A stretch of 64,000 nt of DNA from Streptomyces hygroscopicus (GTDB taxonomy: Bacteria > Actinomycetota > Actinomycetes > Streptomycetales > Streptomycetaceae). The notes under the pieces were generated by a model. It saw nothing but the letters and a program-made list of their open reading frames with translations. It had not been told where the DNA came from and ran no database searches. The position numbers and the translations under genes are program-made. Shown here one piece after another: positions 50,324 to 59,401 of the stretch. Position 1 is the first letter of the stretch; the number at the start of each line of letters is the position of its first letter. Where the stretch lies: NCBI GenBank assembly GCA_002021875.1, contig CP018627.1, positions 7,502,001 through 7,566,000 on the forward strand, given 5' to 3'.

Positions 50324-52909
50324 TCAGACGCGGGTCACGGGCCGGATGGCGTTCGCGTGGTCGATCAGCGCACCGAGCGCCTCGGAGCTGTCCGCCTGCC
50401 GGGCCAGCCGGCGCAGCGTCAGCTCCAATTCGGCGCGCAGCGCGCTTTCGTCCTCCCACTCTCCATACACCAGCGACGGGGGTTCGGTTCCCCTCCGCGG
50501 GGCGGCGGCCGCCGCGGTGGCGCGCCCCTTCCGCCCCCAGCGCCTTGAACGGGCGTGCCCAGCGGGCTCGCCCATCCGCTCCCCGGCGCCGGACTGCCGC
50601 TCCGCCCAGTCCAGCGTCACCTCCAGCGACTCCGCGGTCAGCCGGTCGCGGGCCGGGCCGGACTCCCGCCCCTCGTCCAGATACAGCCGCGGCAGCCGGG
50701 TGCGCACCTCCGCCAGATCCTCGGCCGTGGGCAGGGCGTCGGGGTGCCCCAGCCGCCCCGACAGCACCCGCACGATGGCGATCCGCGCGGCGTCGTAGTG
50801 GCGGGAGACCTTCGGCACTCCGCCGAGGATGTCCACCGCGCCGCCCCGGTCGCCCGCCGCGAGCCGGAGCCGGGCCAGCCCGAACGCGGCGCTGCCCTGC
50901 GAGCGGTTGCGCTGCCACACCGCCTCGTAGAACCGCTTGGCGGCCTGGTGGTCGCCCAGGTGCTCGGCGCAGTAGCCCAGCGCCAGCTTGGGCGCGTACT
51001 CCCCGGGCAGGGCGCTGTAGACCTCGTCGAACTGCCGCCGGGCGTCGGCCACCGCGCCGTCCGCCAGCCGCAGCAGGGCGCGGTGCCAGGACAGCCGCCA
51101 GTCGTACGGGGCGGCCGAGCCGATCAGCTCCACGGCGATCGCCAACTCCTGGGCCGCCGCCTCCCGTTCGTCCAGCTCCAGATAGGCGCGGCAGGTGCGC
51201 AGCCGGATCTCGGCGGAGGGGCGGGGGAAGGCGTGCAACTGCTCGATCAGCCGCCGGGGCCCGCTGTCGGTCGGCACGCCCAGCAGCGCCGCGCCGGGAT
51301 CCGCCGCGTCCGGGAACGGCACCGGCAGCCCGGTCGGCACCTGCTCGGGGCGGGGCAGCCCGGACGCCAGCAGCGGGCGGGGGTCCCCGTCCAGCCAGCG
51401 CTCCAGGTCGGGGATCCGGCCCAGCGAGGAGTCCAGCAGCGCCGAGGTCGGGGCGAAGAGCGTGGACGGTTGCGGCTGCTCCCGGCTCAGCCGCAGCGAG
51501 TGGATCTCCCGCAGCACGCCCCACAGTTGCTCGGACATCTCCGCGGCCGATCCGAACCGCCGGTCCGGGTCGGCCGCGGTGGCGCGGGCCAGCACCCGGC
51601 GGTAGGACTCGGCGCCCAGGCCCGGCGGCCGCTGGGCCTGCCGGGTGGCCTTGTCGGAGAGCTCTTCGAGCGTCCTGCCGACCCCGAAGAGGTCATGGCG
51701 CTCGGTGAGGGCCGAGGCGCCCCGGGCCAGCACCTCGGGGGCGGCGAACGGCTCGGTGATCACGAGTGGCCCGCCGTCCCGCTGGCCCAGCCGCCACACC
51801 GCGCCGAGGTCGATCACCTTGACCCGGTCCTCGTAGTGCATGACGTTGCTCGGCTTGAGATCGCAGTACAGCAGCTTCTCGCCGTGCAGATAGCCCACCG
51901 CGCGCAGCACCAGACAGCCGTAGGCCAGGATGTGCTCGTACAGCCGCGGCCCGTCGTACGGCTTGACCGCGTCCGCGATGTGGTCCTTGATCTGGGCGAG
52001 CGTCATCCCGCCGACGAACTCCATCACGATGTAGCCCGCCAGCGCGGTCTCGTCCCGCGGGTCGGGCTGGGTGACGTAGTTGATGATCCGGACGATGCCG
52101 GGGTGGTCGAGCATGGTCAGATAGCGGCGCTCCTCGACCGCCGTCCGCAGGGCCGCCTCGTCCTCGTTGTTGATCAGGCCCTTGATGGCCACGGGCTGGT
52201 CGTCCAGCTGGGTGTCCTCGGCGAGATAGACCCAGCCGAGCCCGCCGTACCCCACGCAGCCGATCACCCGGTACTGATCGCCCAGCAGATCCCCGGGGCT
52301 CAGCCGCGGGGCGAAGTCGAACGGATGGCGGCAGCGCGGGCAGTAGCCCCTGGAGAGCGCGGGCTGTCCGGCGTAGGGCGCCCCCACGATCTCCTCGCAC
52401 CCCTCCCAGCCGCAGGTCTGTCCGCGCGAGGGCGGATGCGGATCGTCCATCACCAGGTCGCGCAGCGAGGGCAGTTCGACCCGGGGCAGGGCCAGCGGAT
52501 CCTCGCCCGCCGGCCGGAAGGTGAACTTCCGCGCCACATCGCGGCGGCGGGCACGGGCCGTGGTCGCGGTGGACTCGGACATCAGAGGTTCGCCGGGCCG
52601 GGTGGGTGGGTGAGTGCGCGCCTGGGTGGGTGGGGAAGTACGCGCCTGAGTGGGTGGGGGAGCGGGCTCGGGGGCGGTGGGCAGGGCCCTGCGGCCGCAC
52701 TCCGTGCAGAACCCCCGGGCGTTGATCCGGCCCAGGCCCTCGCCGCGGCAGTCCGGGCGATCGCAGTCCGGGCGATCGCAGTGCGGGCGATCGCGGTCCG
52801 TACGACTGCGGTCCGGGCGATCGCGGTCCGGGCGATTGCCGCCCGTACGACTGCGGTCCTTACGACTGCGGCCCCTACGACTGCCGTCCGGACGACTGCC
52901 CTCCGTCAT
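50324..52909 (-). CDS. pknG: PknG-type Ser/Thr protein kinase with rubredoxin-like and TPR domains
   Basis: The 861-aa kinase has a repeat-rich N-terminus (about 1-55, Arg/Asp/Pro), Cys pairs FCTECGRR and YCPRCRHPFDF, the kinase domain (GYGGLGWVYLAED, VAIKGL, YCDLKPSNVMH, VIDLGAV), and a C-terminal TPR region. EYAPKLALGYCAEHLGDHQA aligns well with M. tuberculosis PknG as I recall it. The HRD arginine is replaced (YCD), as usual for PknG. Known PknG phosphorylates GarA/OdhI and regulates the 2-oxoglutarate node in response to amino acids. The ATG overlaps the stop of the trypsin-like gene. It is central to a five-gene operon with sensor-like proteins. Confidence 0.93.
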   Translation of the reverse strand: MTEGSRPDGSRRGRSRKDRSRTGGNRPDRDRPDRSRTDRDRPHCDRPDCDRPDCRGEGLGRINARGFCTECGRRALPTAPEPAPPPTQARTSPPTQARTHPPTRPGEPLMSESTATTARARRRDVARKFTFRPAGEDPLALPRVELPSLRDLVMDDPHPPSRGQTCGWEGCEEIVGAPYAGQPALSRGYCPRCRHPFDFAPRLSPGDLLGDQYRVIGCVGYGGLGWVYLAEDTQLDDQPVAIKGLINNEDEAALRTAVEERRYLTMLDHPGIVRIINYVTQPDPRDETALAGYIVMEFVGGMTLAQIKDHIADAVKPYDGPRLYEHILAYGCLVLRAVGYLHGEKLLYCDLKPSNVMHYEDRVKVIDLGAVWRLGQRDGGPLVITEPFAAPEVLARGASALTERHDLFGVGRTLEELSDKATRQAQRPPGLGAESYRRVLARATAADPDRRFGSAAEMSEQLWGVLREIHSLRLSREQPQPSTLFAPTSALLDSSLGRIPDLERWLDGDPRPLLASGLPRPEQVPTGLPVPFPDAADPGAALLGVPTDSGPRRLIEQLHAFPRPSAEIRLRTCRAYLELDEREAAAQELAIAVELIGSAAPYDWRLSWHRALLRLADGAVADARRQFDEVYSALPGEYAPKLALGYCAEHLGDHQAAKRFYEAVWQRNRSQGSAAFGLARLRLAAGDRGGAVDILGGVPKVSRHYDAARIAIVRVLSGRLGHPDALPTAEDLAEVRTRLPRLYLDEGRESGPARDRLTAESLEVTLDWAERQSGAGERMGEPAGHARSRRWGRKGRATAAAAAPRRGTEPPSLVYGEWEDESALRAELELTLRRLARQADSSEALGALIDHANAIRPVTRV
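52748..52897 (-). repeat. 15-bp in-frame tandem repeat at the start of pknG
   Basis: Units of the type GACTGCGATCGCCCG encode DRPDC, DRPDR or SRTDR pentapeptides over about the first 54 residues. The region has no counterpart in classical PknG, and like other arrays in this window it sits at a translation start. Confidence 0.7.
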
Positions 52910-54609
52910 GGCGCCTCCCCCTCCGGCGGTGTGTGCACGGCGGCCACGAACCGGTCGACGGCGCGGCGGGCCTCGGGCAGATCACAGGGCACCGTGGCCA
53001 GCAGCCGCACCGCGGCGCGGTGCAGCGGGATCAGCTCCGCCCGCTCGGATTCGGCCTTGCTCCCGAGCATCGCCGTGTACGACACGAGCTGCCACTTCAG
53101 CTCCTGGACCGCGGGCTGCTGGGCCTCGATCACTCGCAGCGTCTCCTCGGCCCGCTCGGCGACCGTCCGGACCGTTTGCTCGAACGCGGCCAGCTTGACG
53201 ACGATGCGGTGGGAGCGCAGCTCGGGGTCGGAGCGCAGCCGGGTCAGATTGATCCGTAAGGCCGTCGCGTCCTCGGCGTCCGACAGGGACGAGCGGCGCG
53301 CCCCGCGCTCGGCCGCCTCGTGCTCGCGGTCGGCGGCGAGGGCCACCCGCCCGGCGAGCTCGTCCAGCCAGGCGTCGATCCGGGCCGCCTCGGGGCGGAA
53401 TAGCCGCTCGGCCAGCCGCAGTCCACGGGAGTGGGGATCGCGGAAGACCAGCATCAGCCGGCCGCCCCGGTCGGCGAGCAGCTTCATGAAGCCGACCAGC
53501 GCCTCCGGGTCGCGGGCGCGGTCCACGCCGACGGCCACGATGGTGAGCGGCACCGCGTTGGCCCGGACCCGGCTGAGCGGGGAGGTGTCGCCGGGCGAGC
53601 GCAGATCCATCCGGTCCGCGACCCGCAGCGCGACCTCGGTGTCGGTGCGCCCGGTGACGTCGATGGCCAGGTCCACACTGCCCAGCGGCGGTACGGTGCC
53701 GTGCGGCGCGGCGGAGACCGCCTCGTCCGGGCCGCCGCCCGACAGCTCGCGGTCGGCGAGCGTGATGGCGCGGCTGAGCGCCTCGTACCGCACGTGGTCG
53801 TCGTCCTCGATGACCACGGTCTCCACATCCGCGATGTCCGGCCGCCCGGTGAGGGGCTCCCGGCGCAGCCATACGGCGAGCCGCTGGGCGAAGCCGATGT
53901 CCTGGACGCCGGTGGTCAGTCGGGAGACCAGCGGCCGGTCCACCCCGGGGTCGCCCCGTAACCAGCGGTGGACCACCGGCAGATGGCGCACGATCGTCTC
54001 CACCGGGATCATGTAGGAGACGCTGAGGCGCTCGGCGGAGGGGACGCCGACGGGGTCGTCGTACCGGCTGACGACCATGCCGATCACATGCCGGGTGGCC
54101 TCGTCCTCGACTCCGGCGCCGCTGAAGCCCTTACGGACCACATCCCTGGGCGACTTGGGGTCGAGCCCCACCCACTCCGCCCGGGGGCCGACCCGACCGG
54201 CGGTCTTGGCGCGCAGATAGTGGCCGTTGTCGAGCCCCTTGGGGAAGCCGCCCATCCACACCGGGCGGCCGAGCACCGGCGGCAGCCGGTAGAGCGGCGC
54301 GGCGTGCTCGGCGGGCTGCGGACGGCCCAGCCGCAGCAGCGCCACATCGCCGCATCCGTCGGAGCGCTGGGGCACCCAGCCGCCGTCGGCGACGCGCGCG
54401 GGGACCGGTGCGGCGTCGGGCACCTCGACCAGGTCGACCAGCACCTCGGTGGCGGGCACCGGGAGCCCGTCGTCGGGGATCACATGGGCGCACGTCAACA
54501 CCGTCTCGCTGCCCAGAAGGATTCCGGCGCCCAGGACGTCACCGGCCGAACTCCGGATCCTTACCCGCCAAGTGCCCCCGCTGGAGGTCTCATCGGCGGT
54601 AATGCCCAT
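52906..54609 (-). CDS. Cytoplasmic trypsin-like serine-protease-domain protein heading the pknG operon
   Basis: The 567-aa protein has a trypsin-fold domain over about residues 10-215: His in VLTCAHVIPDD, Asp in CGDVALLRL, Ser in KGFSGAGVEDE, so the triad appears intact although GDSGG reads GFSGA. No signal peptide is present from ATG 54609, which follows GGGGGCGGAA. The remaining 350 residues hold an alpha/beta region (VPLTIVAVGVDRARDPEALV) and a helical C-terminus, without a family I can name. It may process or bind a partner in response to signals passed to PknG (inference). The stop overlaps the pknG start by ATGA. Confidence 0.8.
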   Translation of the reverse strand: MGITADETSSGGTWRVRIRSSAGDVLGAGILLGSETVLTCAHVIPDDGLPVPATEVLVDLVEVPDAAPVPARVADGGWVPQRSDGCGDVALLRLGRPQPAEHAAPLYRLPPVLGRPVWMGGFPKGLDNGHYLRAKTAGRVGPRAEWVGLDPKSPRDVVRKGFSGAGVEDEATRHVIGMVVSRYDDPVGVPSAERLSVSYMIPVETIVRHLPVVHRWLRGDPGVDRPLVSRLTTGVQDIGFAQRLAVWLRREPLTGRPDIADVETVVIEDDDHVRYEALSRAITLADRELSGGGPDEAVSAAPHGTVPPLGSVDLAIDVTGRTDTEVALRVADRMDLRSPGDTSPLSRVRANAVPLTIVAVGVDRARDPEALVGFMKLLADRGGRLMLVFRDPHSRGLRLAERLFRPEAARIDAWLDELAGRVALAADREHEAAERGARRSSLSDAEDATALRINLTRLRSDPELRSHRIVVKLAAFEQTVRTVAERAEETLRVIEAQQPAVQELKWQLVSYTAMLGSKAESERAELIPLHRAAVRLLATVPCDLPEARRAVDRFVAAVHTPPEGEAP

Positions 54610-55087
54610 TTCCGCCCCCATGTGGCAAGAGCATACGCCCGGGAGGTACGGAAGTGACCCGTCCGTCCGATGGGTCACGGGAACGGGTGAGGGGTGGACC
54701 CGGGGCCGGAGAGGAGTAGGCCCGGGGCCGGAGAGGGGCGTGCCGGGACGGCGTGGAGTGGGATGGCAGGCCCGGCGCGTGCGGTGCCCGGCCCGGCCTG
54801 TCCCGCACGCCCGGCCATTCGGGTGACGTGGCGTCACCCTTCTTGTGGCGGGCTACGTCGGATGGATTACTGAAAGTGTGCGGTGGAACCCCGCCGGTCT
54901 CTTTCCGGTGCTGGGGGCGCCGCGTCCTCGCCGGAGCCGGGCGCCAGGCGTACCGCGAGGAGGACCGGGCGGGTGCCCCAACGCCCACTGTCGCGCAACG
55001 GACTTCCGTGAGCGCGAGCGGGCCCAGCCCGTCCGGTCCCATCCACCCCACGCTACGCCCCGCCCTCACCTCAGGAGGCCATGCGCC
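54610..55087. other. 478-bp divergent region with an 8-bp-arm palindrome
   Basis: No gene seen. GGGTGACG-TGG-CGTCACCC at 54821-54839 is a perfect dyad sharing the core TGACG-N3-CGTCA with the catabolic operators but with different flanks. A 16-bp direct repeat CCCGGGGCCGGAGAGG occurs at 54699-54714 and 54721-54736. Promoters of the trypsin-like/pknG operon and of the IPT genes must lie here. Confidence 0.55.
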
Positions 55088-55840
55088 ATGCCCATCTCAC
55101 CCAGTCAGGGGTCGTCCGCCGGCGGACAGACCGTCACCATCACCGGCACCAACCTCGGCGGTGCCACGGCCGTGCACTTCGGCAGCAAGCTGGCCGCCAT
55201 CACCGCCAACACCCCCACCTCCGTGACGGTCACCACGCCGTCCGGCAGCGGGATGGTGCCGGTGACCGTGACCACGGCCGGCGGCACCAGCAATCCGCTG
55301 AACTTCTTCTACGTCGGCGCGCCCTTCAAGTCCTCGCTGAGCACCGGCGCCGGGCCGCTGGCCGGTGGCAACACCATCACCATCAACGGCACCAGCCTGT
55401 CGACCGCCACCGCCGTGCACTTCGGCGCCAACACCGCGACGCCGACCATCGTCTCCGACAGCCAGATCACCGCGGTCGTCCCGGCCGGTGCCGCGGCCGG
55501 GACGGTCGGGGTGAGTGTCACCACCGCTGGTGGCACCAACAACGGCTTCTCCTACACCTATGTGGACGTGCCGACGGTCATCGGCTTCACGCCCGCCTCG
55601 GGCCCGCCCTCCGGCGGCACCGCGGTGACCATCACCGGCACCAACCTGTCCACCACCCAGTCGGTGACCTTCGGCGGCAACCCGGCGCCGTTCACCGTCA
55701 TCAACGACACCTCCCTGTCCGCGGTGTCGCCGCCCACCGGGGACGGGGCGCCCGGCCCCGCCGACATCACGGTCACCACCCTGGCCGGCAGCGCCACCGC
55801 CGCGACCCCGTTCCAGTACGTGGCCGGTCCCGGCATCTGA
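55088..55840 (+). CDS. IPT/TIG-domain protein, three repeats
   Basis: The 250-aa protein consists of three IPT/TIG Ig-like modules of about 82 residues. Each has a GGxxVTITGTNL-type opening, a VxFG strand and a VTTxGGTxNxxxFxY ending (GGQTVTITGTNLGGATAVHF, GGNTITINGTSLSTATAVHF). There is no signal peptide or membrane segment. ATG 55088 with AGGAGG ten bases ahead. The next gene encodes six similar modules; the two end alike (GPGI and APGI). IPT modules serve in protein or carbohydrate binding. How such proteins would leave the cell is unclear. Confidence 0.85.
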   Translation: MPISPSQGSSAGGQTVTITGTNLGGATAVHFGSKLAAITANTPTSVTVTTPSGSGMVPVTVTTAGGTSNPLNFFYVGAPFKSSLSTGAGPLAGGNTITINGTSLSTATAVHFGANTATPTIVSDSQITAVVPAGAAAGTVGVSVTTAGGTNNGFSYTYVDVPTVIGFTPASGPPSGGTAVTITGTNLSTTQSVTFGGNPAPFTVINDTSLSAVSPPTGDGAPGPADITVTTLAGSATAATPFQYVAGPGI

Positions 55841-55876
55841 TCACCCGTGGGACGACTCGCCAGAAGGAGATCCACC

Positions 55877-57439
55877 TTGAGTACCCCTCAAGCCACAGGT
55901 ACAGGCACCGGTCCCTCGACGGCCGTGGCGTCCCCTCCTGTGATCAGTTCCGTCACTCCCGCCGCCGGTTCTACCGGCGGCGGGACCCTGGTCACCCTGA
56001 CCGGGAGCAACTTCATCCAGCCGTCGGCGGTCCGCTTCGGCCCGATCCTGGCCACGTCCTTCACCGCCGTCTCCGCCACGCAGATCACGGCGGTGGCGCC
56101 GCCGGGGAACGGCACCGTGCAGATCACGGTCACCACGCAGGGCGGCACCAGCAACGGGGTGGCGTACAGCTACGCCGGTGCCCCTGCTCTCACCGGGATC
56201 ACTCCCACGACGGGCCCCGCTTCCGGCGGCACGGTCGTCACCTTGACCGGCACCAACCTCCTGGCCGCGACGGCGGTACGGTTCGGGGCCGCCAACGCCA
56301 CGACTTTCACGGTGGTGTCCGCCACGCAGATCACGGCGGTGGCGCCGCCGGGCAGTGGGACTGTGCAGGTGACGGTGACCGGGCCGGGTGGGACGAGCAA
56401 TGGGGTGGCGTACGGCTATGTGTCGGCGCCGGTGCCGGTGGTGTCGGGGGTGTCTCCGGGGCAGGGTCCGGCGGTCGGGGGGAATACGGTCGCGTTGACG
56501 GGGAGTGGTTTTACGGGTGCGACGGCGGTGCGTTTCGGTTCGGCGTCGGCTTCGTCGTTCACGGTGGTGTCGGCCACGCAGATCACGGTGGTGGCGCCGC
56601 CGGGCAGTGGGACTGTGCAGGTGACGGTGACCGGGCCGGGTGGGACGAGCAATGGGGTGGCGTACGGCTATGTGTCGGCGCCGGTGCCCGTGCTCACCTC
56701 CGTGTCCCCGGGGCAGGGGCCGGTCGGCGGCGGGAGCACGGTGACGCTCACCGGCAGCGACCTTACGGGCGTCACCGCCGTCACCTTCGGCTCCACGCCC
56801 GCCGCGTCGTTCTCCGTCGTCTCGGCCACCCAGATCACCGCGGTCGCCCCGCCGGGGGCCACCGGGCCGGTGCAGATCACGGTGACCGGGCCGGGCGGTA
56901 CCAGCAACGGGGTGACGTACTTCTACGTCGGCGTCCCCACCCTCACCGGCGCCGCACCCGCCGTGGGCCCCGTCGCCGGCGGCAACACCGTGACCCTCAC
57001 CGGCACCAATCTCCTCGGCGCGACGGCGGTGCGTTTCGGTTCGACGCCGGCTTCGTCGTTCACGGTGGTGTCGGCCACGCAGATCACGGCGGTGGCCCCG
57101 CCGGGCAGCGGCACCGTGCAGATCACGGCGGTGACGCCCGGCGGCACCAGCAACGGCGTCGCGTACACCTATGTCGCCGTTCCCGTCCTCAGCAGCCTGT
57201 CGCCGACCGAGGGGCCGCTCAACGCCGGGACCACGGTCACGCTCTTCGGCAGCGGTCTCACCACGACCAGCACGGTGCTCTTCGGCACCACACCCGCTTC
57301 CTTCACCGTCGCCTCCGACATCTGGGTCACCGCCATCGCCCCGTCCGGGCCCGCCGGGCCGGTGAACGTGCGGGTCACCACGCCCGGCGGCACCAGCAAC
57401 AGCCTCGTCTACACCCGCGTGGCGGCGCCCGGGATCTAG
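55877..57439 (+). CDS. IPT/TIG-domain protein, six repeats
   Basis: The 520-aa protein is made of six IPT/TIG modules of about 82-84 residues after a 25-residue Thr/Ser/Pro-rich head. Typical unit: [55 protein letters not shown] 55877 is chosen because AAGGAG lies eight bases upstream. No signal peptide. Two modules are almost identical at DNA level (56321-56440 and 56573-56692), with G/T-rich third positions unlike the C-rich rest of the gene, implying recent duplication or conversion. Cotranscribed with the three-module gene. Confidence 0.85.
   Translation: MSTPQATGTGTGPSTAVASPPVISSVTPAAGSTGGGTLVTLTGSNFIQPSAVRFGPILATSFTAVSATQITAVAPPGNGTVQITVTTQGGTSNGVAYSYAGAPALTGITPTTGPASGGTVVTLTGTNLLAATAVRFGAANATTFTVVSATQITAVAPPGSGTVQVTVTGPGGTSNGVAYGYVSAPVPVVSGVSPGQGPAVGGNTVALTGSGFTGATAVRFGSASASSFTVVSATQITVVAPPGSGTVQVTVTGPGGTSNGVAYGYVSAPVPVLTSVSPGQGPVGGGSTVTLTGSDLTGVTAVTFGSTPAASFSVVSATQITAVAPPGATGPVQITVTGPGGTSNGVTYFYVGVPTLTGAAPAVGPVAGGNTVTLTGTNLLGATAVRFGSTPASSFTVVSATQITAVAPPGSGTVQITAVTPGGTSNGVAYTYVAVPVLSSLSPTEGPLNAGTTVTLFGSGLTTTSTVLFGTTPASFTVASDIWVTAIAPSGPAGPVNVRVTTPGGTSNSLVYTRVAAPGI
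56321..56692 (+). repeat. Near-identical 120-bp segments 252 bp apart in the IPT gene
   Basis: 56321-56440 and 56573-56692 differ at two positions only. The 252-bp period equals one 84-codon IPT module. Confidence 0.9.
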
Positions 57440-57445
57440 CCGCGC

Positions 57446-59401
57446 TCAGGCGTGCGGTTCGCGCGCCGCCCCGGCGCGCAGCGGCCGGTCGGCGCACGGC
57501 CGGGACCACCACACCCCCTCGCCGTGCGTCAGCCGGGGCAGGACGTGTTCGAAACCGTGCACCCGGCGGGCCGGGATCTCGCCCCGGAGCAGCCATCCCG
57601 TGGCACCGTCCACGCTCTCGCCGATGTCCGCCTCGGCGGCGGCGAGTTGGGCGGTGACCGCGGCGAGCGTCTCGGGCGGGAGTTCCAGCTCGAAGGCGTG
57701 GTACGGCTCGTACACCCGCCACCCCGCCCGCTCCAGCGCCTCTTCGAGCACCACAGGGGTGACGTCGCGGAAGTCGGCCGCGGTGCTCTGCGGGCCGAGG
57801 AACCCGGAGCGGACGAGGACGACCCGGCAGTCCGTCACCGAGCGCCCCCGGGGGCCGTGGAACAGCGTGTCGTACACGGTCTCCTCGATCGCGTGGTGGA
57901 ACGCGCGGGGCAGCGCGCCCAGTTCGGTCTCGTAGCCGAAGACCACCCCGGCGCCGCGCGCGGTGGGCTCGACGCGCAGCCCGACGGTCGCCCACGGCCC
58001 GGTGTGGCCGGAACGGGCGATCTCACGACCGGCCTCGCCGACCCCGGAGGGGCGTTCGACGAGCACGGGACGGCTCGGTTCGAACTCCGCCTCGACGCCG
58101 TAGTCCTGGACCAGCGTGGCCGCGATGATCTCCTTCTGCACCTCGCCGTACAGCAGTACCGAGGTGGCCCCGCCCGGCATCGCCCGCGCGTGGATCAGCG
58201 GATCCTGGTCGGCCAGGTCGAGCAGCGCGGTGTGCAGCCGGGACGCGGCGGCGGCGCCGGGCTCGCGGGCGTGGACGAGGGTCTGGAGGGTGGGCGCGGC
58301 GAAGTGCGGCCGGTCCGACGGGACGTCGCGGACGGGACCGAGCCGGTCGCCGACCCGGACGCCGGGCAGCCCCTTGATCCGCGCGATGTTCCCGGCGGTC
58401 AGCGGCCCCCGTGCGGCCCCCGCCTCGCCGACGACCTCCAGCGCGGTGATCTGCCCGGTGTGCTCGGTGAGGGCGCCGCCGGGCCCGCGGCGGTGCAGCG
58501 TCACCCGCTGCCGCAAGGCCACCTCACCGGAGAACAGCCGCAGATACGCCGTACGGCCGCCCCGGGCGCCGCCCCGGCCGCCTCCACCGCGCTCCACGGC
58601 GAAGACCGTGCCCCGCGGCTCCGCCCCGCCCGGCGCTGGCGGCACCAGCCGCGCGACCCCCTCGACCAGCGCCCCGACGCCCTGACCGCTGAGCGCCGAG
58701 CCGAAGAAGACTGGATGCGCCAGCCCCTCCGCCGTGCGGGCCGCCAGCGCGGCCCACACCTCCTCGGCCGAGGGGAGCGGGCCGTCCACGACGCGCGCGA
58801 GCATCGCGTCATCGAGCTCGGCCAGCACCTCGGCCGCCTCGGCGCGCATCCCCGGATCGTCGAGGGAGCGCGAGCGGACGTGCGCGTTCCGCGTGCCCAG
58901 CTCCCGTACCGCCGTCAGGGGGAGGAGATGCGGCGCCAGGGTGCGCCGGATGTCGGTGAGCAGCCCCGCGTCGCGGGCGCCCGCACGGTCGATCTTGTTG
59001 ATGAAGAGCAGCACCGGAAGCCGCAGCCGCCGCAGCGTCTTCATCAGCACCCGGGTCTGCGCCTGGACGCCCTCGACGGCGGACAGCACGAGCACCGCGC
59101 CGTCGAGCACGCCGAGGGCGCGTTCGACCTCGGCGATGAAGTCGGAGTGGCCGGGGGTGTCGATCAGGTTGAGCTGGGTGTCCCCGGCGGTGAGGGACGC
59201 GACCGCGGTCCGCACGGTGATACCGCGCCGCCGCTCGATCTCGCCGGTATCGGTCTGGGTGTCCCCGGCGTCGACGCTGCCGAGCCGGTCGATCACCCCG
59301 GCGTCGTAGAGCAGCCGCTCGGTGAGGCTGGTCTTACCGGCGTCGACATGGGCGAGCACGCCGATGTTCAGGGTCCGGGAGACCCGTGGAGAGCTGGGCA
59401 T
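57446..59401 (-). CDS. Otr(A)/TetM-type ribosomal protection protein (EF-G-like GTPase)
   Basis: The 651-aa translational GTPase has G1 AHVDAGKTS, switch region RRRGITVRTAV, G3 DTPGH, G4 NKID and the elongation-factor-G-like domains III-V. It resembles S. rimosus Otr(A) through most of its length (for example LNIGVLAHVDAGKTSLTERL). Such proteins remove tetracycline from the ribosome. Many Streptomyces carry one without making tetracycline, so resistance is possible but not certain. An overlapping upstream ORF (59334-59468) suggests translational control. Convergent with the IPT gene, gap six bases. Confidence 0.9.
   Translation of the reverse strand: MPSSPRVSRTLNIGVLAHVDAGKTSLTERLLYDAGVIDRLGSVDAGDTQTDTGEIERRRGITVRTAVASLTAGDTQLNLIDTPGHSDFIAEVERALGVLDGAVLVLSAVEGVQAQTRVLMKTLRRLRLPVLLFINKIDRAGARDAGLLTDIRRTLAPHLLPLTAVRELGTRNAHVRSRSLDDPGMRAEAAEVLAELDDAMLARVVDGPLPSAEEVWAALAARTAEGLAHPVFFGSALSGQGVGALVEGVARLVPPAPGGAEPRGTVFAVERGGGGRGGARGGRTAYLRLFSGEVALRQRVTLHRRGPGGALTEHTGQITALEVVGEAGAARGPLTAGNIARIKGLPGVRVGDRLGPVRDVPSDRPHFAAPTLQTLVHAREPGAAAASRLHTALLDLADQDPLIHARAMPGGATSVLLYGEVQKEIIAATLVQDYGVEAEFEPSRPVLVERPSGVGEAGREIARSGHTGPWATVGLRVEPTARGAGVVFGYETELGALPRAFHHAIEETVYDTLFHGPRGRSVTDCRVVLVRSGFLGPQSTAADFRDVTPVVLEEALERAGWRVYEPYHAFELELPPETLAAVTAQLAAAEADIGESVDGATGWLLRGEIPARRVHGFEHVLPRLTHGEGVWWSRPCADRPLRAGAAREPHA

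Noticed and set aside
57446..59401. Interpretation as housekeeping elongation factor G.
   Set aside because: N-terminal sequence and length follow Otr(A)/TetM proteins, it stands alone without rpsL/rpsG/tuf, and a leader ORF precedes it.
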